DNA of 39,407 bases from Erysipelotrichaceae bacterium (GCA_900759455.1 CAAEVI010000128.1:1-39407); one strand, 5' to 3'. Numbered from the stretch's first letter, positions 1 to 7,853 are shown. Notes: generated from the sequence alone by a model not told the origin. Program-made: numbers and translations.

Positions 1-10
1 AGACCCCAAA

Positions 11-58
11 TAAAAAGTGGCTATTGCACAAAAAATATGCAATATAAGCCACTTTTTA
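11..58 (-). terminator. Intrinsic terminator after ymxH
   Basis: Inverted repeat with 11-bp outer arms (AAAAAGTGGCT / AGCCACTTTTT) and a further TATTGCA/TGCAATA pairing inside, ending in a T-run on either strand. The stop codon of the PRC-barrel gene lies in the first arm, so this closes the sigG-ymxH transcript. Confidence 0.75.
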
Positions 59-295
59 ACAGTTATGAACTAAGATCACGTCCTTGCCGACGGCTACGAT
101 ATTTTTCACAGCTATCATATGCTCCTCACATCCGAAAAACCAGGGAAGCAGTCTTTTAATCGAACCTAATCGCTGACATACATATAAAATCTGGATCTGA
201 TAGTTATCGTCAAATGAAACGTCGACCACCTGTCCCAGCATTCGGCCGTCATCAACGCTGACAACGTTTTTACTGCTTAGTTCGCTCAACCTCAT
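56..295 (-). CDS. ymxH: YlmC/YmxH-family PRC-barrel sporulation protein
   Basis: A 79-aa protein with the start MRLSEL and a single small beta-barrel of the PRC type, the usual size of YlmC/YmxH proteins of spore formers. Family members have no known enzymatic activity; PRC barrels are generally RNA- or protein-binding adaptors. The start is set by GGGTGATCGA just before ATG at 295. It follows sigG by 44 nt with no terminator between them, so it is probably read with the forespore sigma factor gene. Function is inferred from family and context only. Confidence 0.8.
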   Translation of the reverse strand: MRLSELSSKNVVSVDDGRMLGQVVDVSFDDNYQIQILYVCQRLGSIKRLLPWFFGCEEHMIAVKNIVAVGKDVILVHNC

Positions 296-339
296 TCGAT
301 CACCCGTTTCAGTTTATGCGGTTTTCTGATAAAAAGTGT

Positions 340-1119
340 CTATTTTTCCATCTCTTTTTTCAGCGCCTGTATCGCATTCTTTTCTAAACGCGACACCTGA
401 GCCTGTGAGATCCCCATTTCCTTCGCTATCTCCATTTGTGTCATATCATCATAATAACGTTTATGAATAATCTCGTTCTCCCGTTCATTCAGGATCTTCA
501 TGCTTTTTTCCAAAGCAATTAAATCTCTTTCCTTCGAAATATCATCATGTTCATCACGAATCTGATCAAGCAGATATAATTCATCCCCTTCACTGCTGTA
601 AATCGGTTCAAAAATCGAAAGAACACTTTGACAGGAGTCCAAAGCATCAATGACATCTTTTTCTTTCACATTGCATTGTTTTGCGAGATACTCCACACTA
701 GGCTCTTGATGATGTTCGTGCATGTATGCTTCCTTTAATCGAAAAAGCTGATAAGAAAGATCTTTCAGGTGACGTGAAACACGTATGACCTGATTATCTC
801 TTAGATATCTTCTGATTTCTCCCATGATCATCGGAACCGCATAAGTAGAAAAACGAACCTCATGTGACAAATCAAAATTGTCGATGGCTTTCACCAGACC
901 AATACAACCTACTTGAAACAGATCATCCATATTTTCACATCGTGCCGCAAAACGCTGCACGATAGATAAAACAAGCTTCAGGTTTCCATATATCAATTCA
1001 TCCTTTGCACCCTCATCCCCGTCTTGATAACGGGTAAATAATTCTTTCATCTGCCGATTATCCAGCACATTCAGTTGTTCTGTAGGCAGTCCGCTGATCA
1101 CAACTTTGTAGCGCCCCAT
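340..1119 (-). CDS. sigG: RNA polymerase sporulation sigma factor SigG
   Basis: A 259-aa sigma-70 family protein, the same length as Bacillus subtilis sigma-G and close to it in sequence. It directs late forespore transcription. The N-terminus MGRYKV and the region 2 stretch DLFQVGCIGLVKAIDNFDLS are sigma-G hallmarks; EIRRYLRDN and IRVSR follow, and the C-terminal helix-turn-helix reads GISQAQVSRLEK. GGAGGGTTTGC precedes ATG at 1119. It lies downstream of sigE as in B. subtilis, but a strong hairpin terminator ends sigE and a sigma-F-type promoter sits in the gap, so sigG appears to be largely its own transcription unit, shared with ymxH. Confidence 0.96.
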   Translation of the reverse strand: MGRYKVVISGLPTEQLNVLDNRQMKELFTRYQDGDEGAKDELIYGNLKLVLSIVQRFAARCENMDDLFQVGCIGLVKAIDNFDLSHEVRFSTYAVPMIMGEIRRYLRDNQVIRVSRHLKDLSYQLFRLKEAYMHEHHQEPSVEYLAKQCNVKEKDVIDALDSCQSVLSIFEPIYSSEGDELYLLDQIRDEHDDISKERDLIALEKSMKILNERENEIIHKRYYDDMTQMEIAKEMGISQAQVSRLEKNAIQALKKEMEK

Positions 1120-1148
1120 GCAAACCCTCCTTCATCACTCTGTACTAG

Positions 1149-1178
1149 CAGTCTGCCCTCATGAACGAAGGGATATGC
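1149..1178 (-). promoter_or_regulatory. Putative sigma-F promoter of sigG
   Basis: On the minus strand GCATA (1174-1178), a 15-bp gap, then GGGCAGACTG (1149-1158). This fits the sigma-F consensus as I know it (GYATA / GGNNANAHTR) at every fixed position. It lies 30 nt upstream of the sigG start with the ribosome binding site in between. In B. subtilis sigG is known to be switched on by sigma-F. Consensus-based; no start site was measured. Confidence 0.65.
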
Positions 1179-1227
1179 GATGAAGAAAAGCTTCTCGTTG
1201 TAAGTAATTGGAAACAAAAAAAAGTTG

Positions 1228-1257
1228 ACAATAAAAAAAGTGCATACTGCACTTTTT
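1228..1257 (-). terminator. Intrinsic terminator after sigE
   Basis: Minus-strand hairpin with perfect 10-bp arms (AAAAAGTGCA / TGCACTTTTT) and a 3-nt loop, followed by more Ts. It overlaps the last bases of sigE and separates spoIIGA-sigE from sigG. Confidence 0.8.
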
Positions 1258-1954
1258 ATGAATGATCCATCTGCATCTGTGTTTTCAGTTTCTGCAGAAT
1301 TCTTTTTTCCAGACGCGAAATATAAGACTGAGAAATGCCCAACCGTTTAGCTATGTCTTTCTGTGTAAGTTCCTCATGTTCTATCCCGTAACGCATCTGT
1401 AAGATGATTCTTTCTCTTTCTTTCAGCCCGCGCATTGCTTTCATCAGTTCACGCTTGTTTTCGTTTTTTTCAAATTCTCGAGTCACAATATCATCTTCAG
1501 TCCCAAGCACATCGCTTAAAAGCAGCTCATTGCCGTCATAATCAATATTCAAAGGTTCATCAAAACTAACTTCCAGACGTTGTCTGCTTTTTTTTCGCAA
1601 AAACATCAATATCTCATTTTCGATGCACCTCGAAGCATATGTGACCAGCTTAATATTCTTATCTCTGCGAAACGTATTGACTGCCTTGATCAATCCGATT
1701 GAACCGATGCTGATGAGATCTTCCATGAAAATCGGATTTGTTTCATAACGTTTTGCTATATAAACTACCAGACGCAGGTTATGCTCGATCAAAAGGGTTC
1801 TGGCTTCTTCGTCTCCATTCTCCCAGGCAATCAAGGCCTCTTCTTCAGCTTTTTTGTCCAAAGGCTGAGGCAGCACATCATGCCCCTGCATATACAGTAA
1901 AACATCTTCTTCTTTTTCAAAAAACATTCTTTTCAACCAAGCAATAATTTTCAT
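1256..1954 (-). CDS. sigE: RNA polymerase sporulation sigma factor SigE (pro-sigma-E)
   Basis: A 232-aa mother-cell sigma factor. Region 2 contains EDLISIGSIGLIKAVNTF and TYASRCIENEILMFLR; the stretch SFDEPLNIDYDGNELLLSD and the C-terminal GISQSYISRLEKR are typical of sigma-E. The open frame extends 35 codons further upstream into spoIIGA, but the start at 1954 is chosen because GAGGTGAGAGAA precedes it and because the product then begins MKIIAWLKR, matching a pro-sequence. That pro-sequence is short: about 32 residues lie before the LPQPL block against about 39 before LPPPL in B. subtilis. The gene starts 5 nt after the spoIIGA stop, the usual pairing of the factor with its activating protease. 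Confidence 0.95.
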   Translation of the reverse strand: MKIIAWLKRMFFEKEEDVLLYMQGHDVLPQPLDKKAEEEALIAWENGDEEARTLLIEHNLRLVVYIAKRYETNPIFMEDLISIGSIGLIKAVNTFRRDKNIKLVTYASRCIENEILMFLRKKSRQRLEVSFDEPLNIDYDGNELLLSDVLGTEDDIVTREFEKNENKRELMKAMRGLKERERIILQMRYGIEHEELTQKDIAKRLGISQSYISRLEKRILQKLKTQMQMDHS

Positions 1955-1959
1955 TTCTC

Positions 1960-2688
1960 TCACCTCATCGATAGCATCTTTAAATTCAAAATCATCTGAC
2001 AGCCCCCACGGATCGACAAACCGGATACAAATACTGCATAAGCTTTTTGTTTCGCACACCCATCAATCGCACAATAAATCGGCATTGCCTTCATTCGCTG
2101 ACAGCCATGGATGCTCTGCACTCTGATCTCACAGCTCTTTCCTTTAAATCGGTAACGCTGTTCTGCGCAGACAAAGACAACCGGAAGATGATTCCAACTG
2201 ACGAAATTCCCGCTGTCCATATATCCGCGCAAATGAACCGGCTCATCCGCGTAAATCGTACATCCGTAAATAAACCGCTGTTTCATCAGCGTAGAGGCAT
2301 GTGTGTATAAATAGAGAAACAAAGCTGCATACAAAAACCAGCAAAAATAAATCGGCGTATGTACCCAGGGAAAAAAAGCTCCCAGGTGAAAACTGCCTTC
2401 CCACAACACAAAACAAGTCGCATGCCAAAGCCAGCGAAACATCAAAGCTGCCAAATACAGCGCTTTTTGCCGATAAAACACAAACGAAAACGATACTGCC
2501 TCAATCATAAATAAAACGATCCATCCTGCATCATGAAAAACAAAAGAACTCCAAAAGGATGACAGAAAAGCATAAGCCATTACCCTTCTTCCGCGTAATG
2601 GCTTCTGTATCAGATATAAGGCCATCCACACACTGATCACGTTCGTTAAAAAATTATGAATGAAAGCAATTTCCACATAACTTTCCAA
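1960..2688 (-). CDS. spoIIGA: Sporulation sigma-E factor-processing aspartic peptidase SpoIIGA
   Basis: A 242-aa membrane protease expected to remove the sigma-E pro-sequence at the sporulation septum. The first ~130 residues form several hydrophobic segments; the C-terminal half carries the aspartic protease motif DSGN at residues 158-161, within GYMDSGN. B. subtilis SpoIIGA is about 309 aa, so this is a compact version; the C-terminal domain is retained but ends early. The start is TTG at 2688, six bases after AGGAGG; no ATG is suitably placed. It is immediately followed by sigE. Identification rests on the motif, topology and gene order more than on overall similarity. Confidence 0.85.
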   Translation of the reverse strand: MESYVEIAFIHNFLTNVISVWMALYLIQKPLRGRRVMAYAFLSSFWSSFVFHDAGWIVLFMIEAVSFSFVFYRQKALYLAALMFRWLWHATCFVLWEGSFHLGAFFPWVHTPIYFCWFLYAALFLYLYTHASTLMKQRFIYGCTIYADEPVHLRGYMDSGNFVSWNHLPVVFVCAEQRYRFKGKSCEIRVQSIHGCQRMKAMPIYCAIDGCAKQKAYAVFVSGLSIRGGCQMILNLKMLSMR

Positions 2689-2709
2689 TCTGTTCCTCCT
2701 TCTGCATGC

Positions 2710-2743
2710 AGTATAAAGGAAACAGATATACAGATACTGTCAG
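2710..2743 (-). promoter_or_regulatory. spoIIG-type promoter with 22-bp spacer
   Basis: Minus-strand -35-like CTGACA (2738-2743) and -10 TATACT (2710-2715) are separated by exactly 22 bp. The B. subtilis spoIIG promoter is known for this abnormal 22-bp spacing and for its dependence on phosphorylated Spo0A. The start point would fall just before the AAGGAGG ribosome site of spoIIGA. Inference from sequence and analogy. Confidence 0.5.
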
Positions 2744-2773
2744 TTCTTGCCTCCTTACATTGCATCCTATGTC

Positions 2774-2780
2774 TTCGACA
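2774..2780 (-). promoter_or_regulatory. Candidate Spo0A box (0A box)
   Basis: TGTCGAA on the minus strand, identical to the core 0A box, 30 bp upstream of the -35 element of spoIIGA. The position resembles the upstream Spo0A site of the B. subtilis spoIIG promoter. A 7-mer can occur by chance; the context raises its weight. Confidence 0.5.
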
Positions 2781-2803
2781 ATGCAAATATGACGCTGAGA
2801 AAA

Positions 2804-3007
2804 CTATTTTTCGTTCATGTGATAAGAAGGTGCTTCCGCCTGCAGAGAGCTCGCTATTCCTTTGCTTCGAAGCTGCGAGCAGATCAAATTTGCAAGTTCA
2901 TATGAGCAGCGAATCCTCTCTTTCGAAGACACACTGACACCAAATGATGCATTTAACCGATTATAATAAGAGATCCATCCTTCCTTCATACGAATGCTGT
3001 AACGCAT
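2804..3007 (-). CDS. Small hypothetical protein (67 aa) upstream of spoIIGA
   Basis: Not recognised. The start at 3007 is favoured because GGAGGTGG stands 5-6 bases before this ATG; an ATG 18 nt upstream has no such site. The product starts MRYSIRMKEGWISYYNRLNA and is a soluble-looking, mixed-charge small protein without signal peptide, cysteine cluster or membrane segment. A TATACT hexamer lies just upstream of the start. It sits alone between the hpf terminator and the spoIIGA promoter, on the same strand as the sporulation cassette. It may be a lineage-specific gene; a spurious frame cannot be excluded. Confidence 0.45.
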   Translation of the reverse strand: MRYSIRMKEGWISYYNRLNASFGVSVSSKERIRCSYELANLICSQLRSKGIASSLQAEAPSYHMNEK

Positions 3008-3074
3008 TTTACCACCTCCATGCAACAGTATATCTTTTATTCCCTCATCATTTATGTCACAATCGAAGACAAGC

Positions 3075-3108
3075 AGAAAAAAACGAACAGCTGTTCAGCT
3101 GCCCGTTT
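3075..3108 (-). terminator. Intrinsic terminator after hpf
   Basis: 13-bp stem (3081-3093 with 3096-3108, two G-U pairs) and a 2-nt loop, followed on the minus strand by a T-run (3077-3083). Confidence 0.75.
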
Positions 3109-3134
3109 CTCTATGATCTAATTTATGAAATGAT

Positions 3135-3671
3135 TTATTCTGTTTCAATCAATCCGTAACCGCCATCATTTCGTTTGTAAACAACGGCAATTTCTCTTGT
3201 TTCATCATCACGATAAATAAAGAAACTATGACCAAGCATTTCCATACGCATGATTGCTTCATCCAGATCCATCATATCCGGTTCAATTGTTTTTGTACGT
3301 ACGACCTCATCATCGTTTTCATTATATTCTTCACCCAATAGTTCCGGATCAATAAACGCTGCCGCAAGTTTTGTCTTGTTTTTACGTTCCAGGCGCGTTT
3401 TCTGACGGCGAATCTGATCTTCCAGCTTATCTACAGCAAGATCGATCGCTGCATATAAATCATCATGTACAACCTCAGCACGCAGTACAGCATACTTTGT
3501 TGGAATCGTTACCTCGATTTTCTGTTTGTTCCGATACACACGTACAACCACATTAGCCGTGTCCTCCTCCGCAATGATAAAATACTTATTCAGCAAATTT
3601 AACTTCTTTTCGATTTTTTCGGCGATGGCCGGAGTAACGGTAATGTTTTTACCATAGATTTGGACTTTCAT
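3135..3671 (-). CDS. hpf: Ribosome hibernation promoting factor, long form (HPF)
   Basis: A 178-aa protein. Residues 1 to ~100 form the S30AE domain (MKVQIYGKNITVTPAIAEKI..., then a basic helix with KTRLERKNKTK) that occupies the decoding region of the 30S subunit; residues ~115-178 (VVRTKTIEPDMMDLDEAIMRM, GHSFFIYRDDET, GGYGLIE) form the C-terminal domain that pairs two ribosomes into 100S dimers. The length and both domains show the long form, the usual one in Firmicutes. AAGGAGGGATTTT precedes ATG at 3671. A TATAAT lies ~25 nt upstream, so hpf can be transcribed alone, although no clear terminator separates it from the dipeptidase gene upstream. Confidence 0.95.
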   Translation of the reverse strand: MKVQIYGKNITVTPAIAEKIEKKLNLLNKYFIIAEEDTANVVVRVYRNKQKIEVTIPTKYAVLRAEVVHDDLYAAIDLAVDKLEDQIRRQKTRLERKNKTKLAAAFIDPELLGEEYNENDDEVVRTKTIEPDMMDLDEAIMRMEMLGHSFFIYRDDETREIAVVYKRNDGGYGLIETE

Positions 3672-3696
3672 AAAATCCCTCCTTGTTTCTATTTTT

Positions 3697-3702
3697 ATTA
3701 TA
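3697..3702 (-). promoter_or_regulatory. -10 element upstream of hpf
   Basis: A consensus TATAAT on the minus strand, ahead of the hpf ribosome site. No good -35 at 16-18 bp is visible (best is CTGTAC), so only the -10 is called. Confidence 0.45.
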
Positions 3703-3778
3703 CCCTACCGATATTGAAAGTACAGACTATCAATTTGTGTAAAAGTATGGTAGAATACACATGTAAGGGTTTTCATCC

Positions 3779-4693
3779 TTAGTATGAAAAAACTCTCACA
3801 GCATTTTCGTATGCTGTTTTTTTATATTCTTTGTTTCTGCTGATCCAATCCCCTAAAACAGAGGCTTCCTGCGGTGAAGAAATTCCTTTTACCGCATCGT
3901 CAGTCCCATCATAGTATTCCATAAAATCAAATCCATAGCCGACATGTTCAATGCCGGCTGTTTTTGTTATCCACTGCACCTGTTTAAGATAATGCTCAAG
4001 ATCCTGTTTTGTCTTTTTAAAATGCACAAACGGTGCTGCGGCAACCACGCCAATCACTCCGTTACGCTCTGCAATGACCTTAATCTGATCTTGCGTCAAA
4101 TTGCGTGGATTTGAGCACAATGCAGATGCATTGGAATGAGATGCCACCAATATTCCGGAAGTATGGTCGACAATATCCCAAAAGGTCTGTTCATCCGCAT
4201 GCGATACATCAATCCTCATACCCAGTTTTTCCATATGCTGTACTGCGCGGATACCTAACGCTGTCAGGCCATGATCATGACTGCCGCGTACACCGCAAGC
4301 CAGTTCATTTTGCTCATTCCAGCATAACGAAGCAAGCCTGACACCCTGTTCATAAAGCCAGTCGAGTTTTGATTCGACATTGTCCCTGATTCCGCACATT
4401 CCCTCGATGCTCAGCATGGCATACAGACGATCATCTTCCCAGTCTATATCGGAAGCATTGCATACAAGAGTCATTTCTTCACAGCACGCTATTTCCCGCT
4501 TTAATACAGTGACCATCTCCTGCATTTGTTCCCAGTTCTGGCTGCCGTCAAAATACGATGCCATACAGAGGGCTTTAATATTCCCCGCCCTTAATTTTGC
4601 CGTATAAAAGGAAGACAGGATATTACTATACCCTGCCCTGTGTTTCTTCAATACCGCATAGCCGAGATCCGCATGCAAATCAAAGAGCTGCAT
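3779..4693 (-). CDS. Membrane dipeptidase family (M19) zinc peptidase
   Basis: A 304-aa TIM-barrel metallopeptidase of the renal dipeptidase family, which hydrolyses dipeptides, in some members those with a D-residue at the C-terminal side. Metal-ligand motifs appear in order: DLHAD near the N-terminus, SIEG around residue 95, DVSHAD, ASHSNASAL and GYGFDF. There is no signal peptide, so it is probably cytoplasmic. The start at 4693 is preferred over ATG 4708 because AGGAGG stands 5-6 bases before it. It overlaps the end of the upstream phospholipase-like gene by 14 nt, so the two are translationally coupled. A role in recycling cell-wall or dietary peptides is inferred. Confidence 0.88.
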   Translation of the reverse strand: MQLFDLHADLGYAVLKKHRAGYSNILSSFYTAKLRAGNIKALCMASYFDGSQNWEQMQEMVTVLKREIACCEEMTLVCNASDIDWEDDRLYAMLSIEGMCGIRDNVESKLDWLYEQGVRLASLCWNEQNELACGVRGSHDHGLTALGIRAVQHMEKLGMRIDVSHADEQTFWDIVDHTSGILVASHSNASALCSNPRNLTQDQIKVIAERNGVIGVVAAAPFVHFKKTKQDLEHYLKQVQWITKTAGIEHVGYGFDFMEYYDGTDDAVKGISSPQEASVLGDWISRNKEYKKTAYENAVRVFSY

Positions 4694-5663
4694 TCTTTTC
4701 CTCCTCATAGATGATATTGAAAAATTTCATTTCGCGATCACCGCTCATACCAGTATCATATGCACGATCCTTCAAAAAATTACAAAGCTCTTCAATGTCC
4801 TTTCCCTCCACGATACAGTCAAAAGCTGTCTGTATCGCATCAACAGCAATCGAAACCGCTTCGTCAAAAAGATCATTGAATGACGCATTGCTGGAAATCT
4901 GATCATCACACGGATGTACCCAGAATCGTTTTTTCTCATTCATGACATCATATTTCGTATCAATTTGTGCAGGAACGATATTTCCGGAAAACATCCATTT
5001 CTGCCGCAGCAGTGTTTCCATGGCATTCAGTGTCCTGTATCTGCGTCCGTTTGGATCATACAGAAGTTTTTGAATATCACGCCATGAGTTCAAAGTTTCA
5101 CGCAGATCATGAACTTTGATGTCAAGTCCGAATACGTTGCGGGCCGCCGGAACATAAATGCGGGCAATTGCTTTCAGCATATCCTCATCAAAAGTACAAG
5201 TGTCATAACTATGCCACTGAGAAATATCCTGGCCACGTTTCTCCTTCAATACAATAGCATCGATCATAGATTCAAAACGATGGTGATAGCTGGAATTCTT
5301 TCCCGTACAATAAAACACATAAGGATGAGCCACCATATCCAGTGCCCAATGACAGAGATGACCAAACAGATAGGCCATCATGTCTTTGCGAACTTCTGTG
5401 ATCGTCTGCCGGCGAATGCTGCGGACAGCCTCTGTATAAAAAGCATTTACATAACCGGCATGCAGCTTGGAGCCAAGACGGTTCAATTCATGTGATTTAT
5501 ATGCCTCCCATGGTTTTGCATGTGAAAAAAACAGAAAATCCGGTCCATTTGCGCCGATTGCGTATAAATGCGAGTTGCGCTCAATGATGCTGGCAATTTC
5601 TGCATTCTTCTCCTGTTTATATACTTCCTGTGCAAAAATAACATGTGTAATGATATTCGGCAT
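4680..5663 (-). CDS. Zinc-dependent phospholipase C-like protein
   Basis: A 327-aa protein of the Zn-dependent phospholipase C fold (PF00882-like). It begins MPNIITHVIFAQEV and shows the histidine/aspartate pattern of that fold: ITH at the N-terminus, IGANGPDFLFF around residue 37, and HLCHWALDMVAHPYVFY further on. There is no export signal, unlike secreted phospholipases, so an intracellular or unknown substrate is likely. The start at 5663 is chosen because AGAGGAGG precedes it; the frame is open 54 nt further. It overlaps the downstream M19 peptidase gene by 14 nt. No enzymatic activity can be assigned from sequence. Confidence 0.75.
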   Translation of the reverse strand: MPNIITHVIFAQEVYKQEKNAEIASIIERNSHLYAIGANGPDFLFFSHAKPWEAYKSHELNRLGSKLHAGYVNAFYTEAVRSIRRQTITEVRKDMMAYLFGHLCHWALDMVAHPYVFYCTGKNSSYHHRFESMIDAIVLKEKRGQDISQWHSYDTCTFDEDMLKAIARIYVPAARNVFGLDIKVHDLRETLNSWRDIQKLLYDPNGRRYRTLNAMETLLRQKWMFSGNIVPAQIDTKYDVMNEKKRFWVHPCDDQISSNASFNDLFDEAVSIAVDAIQTAFDCIVEGKDIEELCNFLKDRAYDTGMSGDREMKFFNIIYEEEKNAAL

Positions 5664-5795
5664 TTGAAATCCTCCTCTTCTGATTAGAAACATTATAGCA
5701 CAAAAAACTTCAAACATACGCTCTGTTCACTTTTCTGTTGGGCTGTTTTCCTCGTTGAATACCGCCGCAAATCATAACATACAACAGGAGGTGAG

Positions 5796-7844
5796 ATTAT
5801 CGCAACCGGTTATTTGCAGATCGAAGTTTCAATTGCCGATGAGGCATATGCATTGGAAAATGCCTTGATCCGTGTTTATAAGCTAAATCAGGGCGAAATC
5901 GTCTATGAGAATTTTTTCGTAACGAACGAAGACGGAAAGACCGTCAATATTCCGCTCTATGCACCGGACATTATTTTATCATTAGAAGAAGAAAACGATA
6001 TTCGTCCTTATGAAACGTACAATGTGGAGCTTCGCTTGAAAGGTTATGAAATCGAAGAAATACAAAACGTCCAGATATTTGCTGACGAAACCAGTTATCT
6101 GCCGATGCATCCGGCTCCCAGCAGAAGACAGGTGTTTCCGGGACGGACAGTTTCCGTTATTACCGATCACCACCTTCTTACAAACTATGGCGGCAACAAT
6201 CAGGGACAGACCCCGGCCAACAACGGGAGAATTCGCGGAGAAGTCATCATCCCGACTTATATCACTGTTCATCTTGGCCGTCCGGACAGCAATGCCGAAA
6301 ACATTACAGTCCCGTTTCTCTATTATCTCAAAAATGTTGCAAGTTCGGAAATTTATCCCACTTGGCCAGTTGAAGCATTAAAAGCAAATATATGGGCACA
6401 GACTTCACTTGCATTAAACCGCATTTATACCGAATGGTATCCGAGTCAGGGTTATGATTTCGATATTACCAATTCGACAGCATTCGATCAGGCATTTGTA
6501 AAAGACCGCAATATATTTGATTCGATATCTGAAATTGTGAATGAGACATTCAACGAGTATATTCAGAAAAGCAACTATCAGGAACCGTATTATGCAGAAT
6601 ACTGCGACGGAAAGATTGCCAGCTGCCCCGGCATGAAACAATGGGGAACACTGTCTCTTGCCAATCAGGGATACAGCGCACTGGAAATCCTGCGTTATTA
6701 TTACGGAAATGATATCCGTATCCGTGAAAGCAATAACATTCAAGATGCGCAAGCTTCCTATCCCGGCATTTTGCGGATCGGTTCCAGCGGACAGGAAGTA
6801 TTTGAAATGCAGGAATTTTTAAATGCGATTGCCGTGAATTATCCGATCATCCCTGTTATTTTTCCTGTTAACGGAGTTTTCGAAGAAAATACGGAAGCTG
6901 CCGTACGCGCCTTTCAGCGTCAGTTTAACCTGAATGTCGACGGCGTTGTAGGCAAAGCCACCTGGTACAAAATCAGTTATATCTATGCGGCAGTCAGGAA
7001 GCTTGCCGAACTTGGATCCATCGGCAGGATCGAGGATCTATACAGCGGTCAGTATCCCGGTACTCCTCTGCGTCAGGGAGACCGCGGTGTGGAAGTACAG
7101 CTTCTTCAATTTTATTTATCGAGCATTTCCGTTTTTTATCCGCAGATTCCAAATGTAACAATTGACGGAATCTTCGGACAAAACCTTCTCAAGGCCGTTT
7201 TGAATTTTCAGCAGAATTTCGGATTAATCGATGACGGCATCGTCGGTCGATCCACATGGGAAAAGATTTATGCCGTTTATGAGACTTTATCCGATAAGAT
7301 CGTTCCGGAAGAAAACATTCCTGCTTATCCGGGCCGAACGTTCCAACAAGGATCAAGCGGAGAAGAAGTACTGCGCATACAAAGAGCATTAAACACAATT
7401 TCCACACAATATCCCGGCATTCCTATGCTGGTAGAGGACGGTTTTTTCGGTTCAGCAACTACAACGGCGGTCCGTGCTTTTCAACGTCAGTTTTCACTGA
7501 CAGTCGACGGCATCGTAGGCGAGCTGACCTGGAACAAAATTTTCGAAATCAGCGCATTGATCGAAGAAGGAGAACTGAACGGAGAGGATATGCCTCCTTA
7601 TCCGGGCACTCTGCTTCGAGTAGGATCAAGAGGAGCAGCTGTTCAACTGATGCAGGAAAGACTGAACTCTATTTCCATTTATTATCCTGTCATTCCTCAA
7701 ATTGCCGCTGACGGCATCTTCGGCAATGCAACCAGACAGGCCGTAGTCACCTTTCAGCAACTGATGGGGATCTCCGCTGACGGTATTATCGGCCAGCAGA
7801 CATGGGAACTCATCAATACAGTCTATGCTGAATTGTTTTACTAA
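5796..7844 (+). CDS. Peptidoglycan-binding protein with SpoIID-like region and four PG_binding_1 repeats
   Basis: About 682 aa. Residues 1-130 are a beta-rich region; ~185-310 resemble the SpoIID core (ALKANIWAQTSLALNRIY, followed by a cysteine-containing stretch ending at SALEILRYYYG). Then come four PG_binding_1 repeats of ~100 aa, each opening with YPG..L..GS.G..V and closing with DGIVG..TW. No signal peptide is present. The first conventional start is TTG at 5814, but GGAGGTGAG at 5787-5795 is 18 nt too far from it, and an in-frame stop lies at 5775. The only codons correctly spaced are ATT (5796) and ATC (5799), giving an N-terminus of (I)IATGYLQIEV. I place the start there with reservation. 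The protein probably acts on spore or sporangial wall; that is inferred from domains. Confidence 0.8.
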   Translation: MIATGYLQIEVSIADEAYALENALIRVYKLNQGEIVYENFFVTNEDGKTVNIPLYAPDIILSLEEENDIRPYETYNVELRLKGYEIEEIQNVQIFADETSYLPMHPAPSRRQVFPGRTVSVITDHHLLTNYGGNNQGQTPANNGRIRGEVIIPTYITVHLGRPDSNAENITVPFLYYLKNVASSEIYPTWPVEALKANIWAQTSLALNRIYTEWYPSQGYDFDITNSTAFDQAFVKDRNIFDSISEIVNETFNEYIQKSNYQEPYYAEYCDGKIASCPGMKQWGTLSLANQGYSALEILRYYYGNDIRIRESNNIQDAQASYPGILRIGSSGQEVFEMQEFLNAIAVNYPIIPVIFPVNGVFEENTEAAVRAFQRQFNLNVDGVVGKATWYKISYIYAAVRKLAELGSIGRIEDLYSGQYPGTPLRQGDRGVEVQLLQFYLSSISVFYPQIPNVTIDGIFGQNLLKAVLNFQQNFGLIDDGIVGRSTWEKIYAVYETLSDKIVPEENIPAYPGRTFQQGSSGEEVLRIQRALNTISTQYPGIPMLVEDGFFGSATTTAVRAFQRQFSLTVDGIVGELTWNKIFEISALIEEGELNGEDMPPYPGTLLRVGSRGAAVQLMQERLNSISIYYPVIPQIAADGIFGNATRQAVVTFQQLMGISADGIIGQQTWELINTVYAELFY

Positions 7845-7853
7845 TTGTGAAAT

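Noticed and set aside
1224..1250. Plus-strand TTGACA upstream of sigE antisense
   Set aside because: No -10 at suitable distance; the A-rich stretch belongs to the sigE terminator.
5756..5785. Sigma-G-like promoter (TGAATA...CATACAA) before the peptidoglycan-binding gene
   Set aside because: The start point would fall inside the ribosome binding site; the -10 also has a mismatch.
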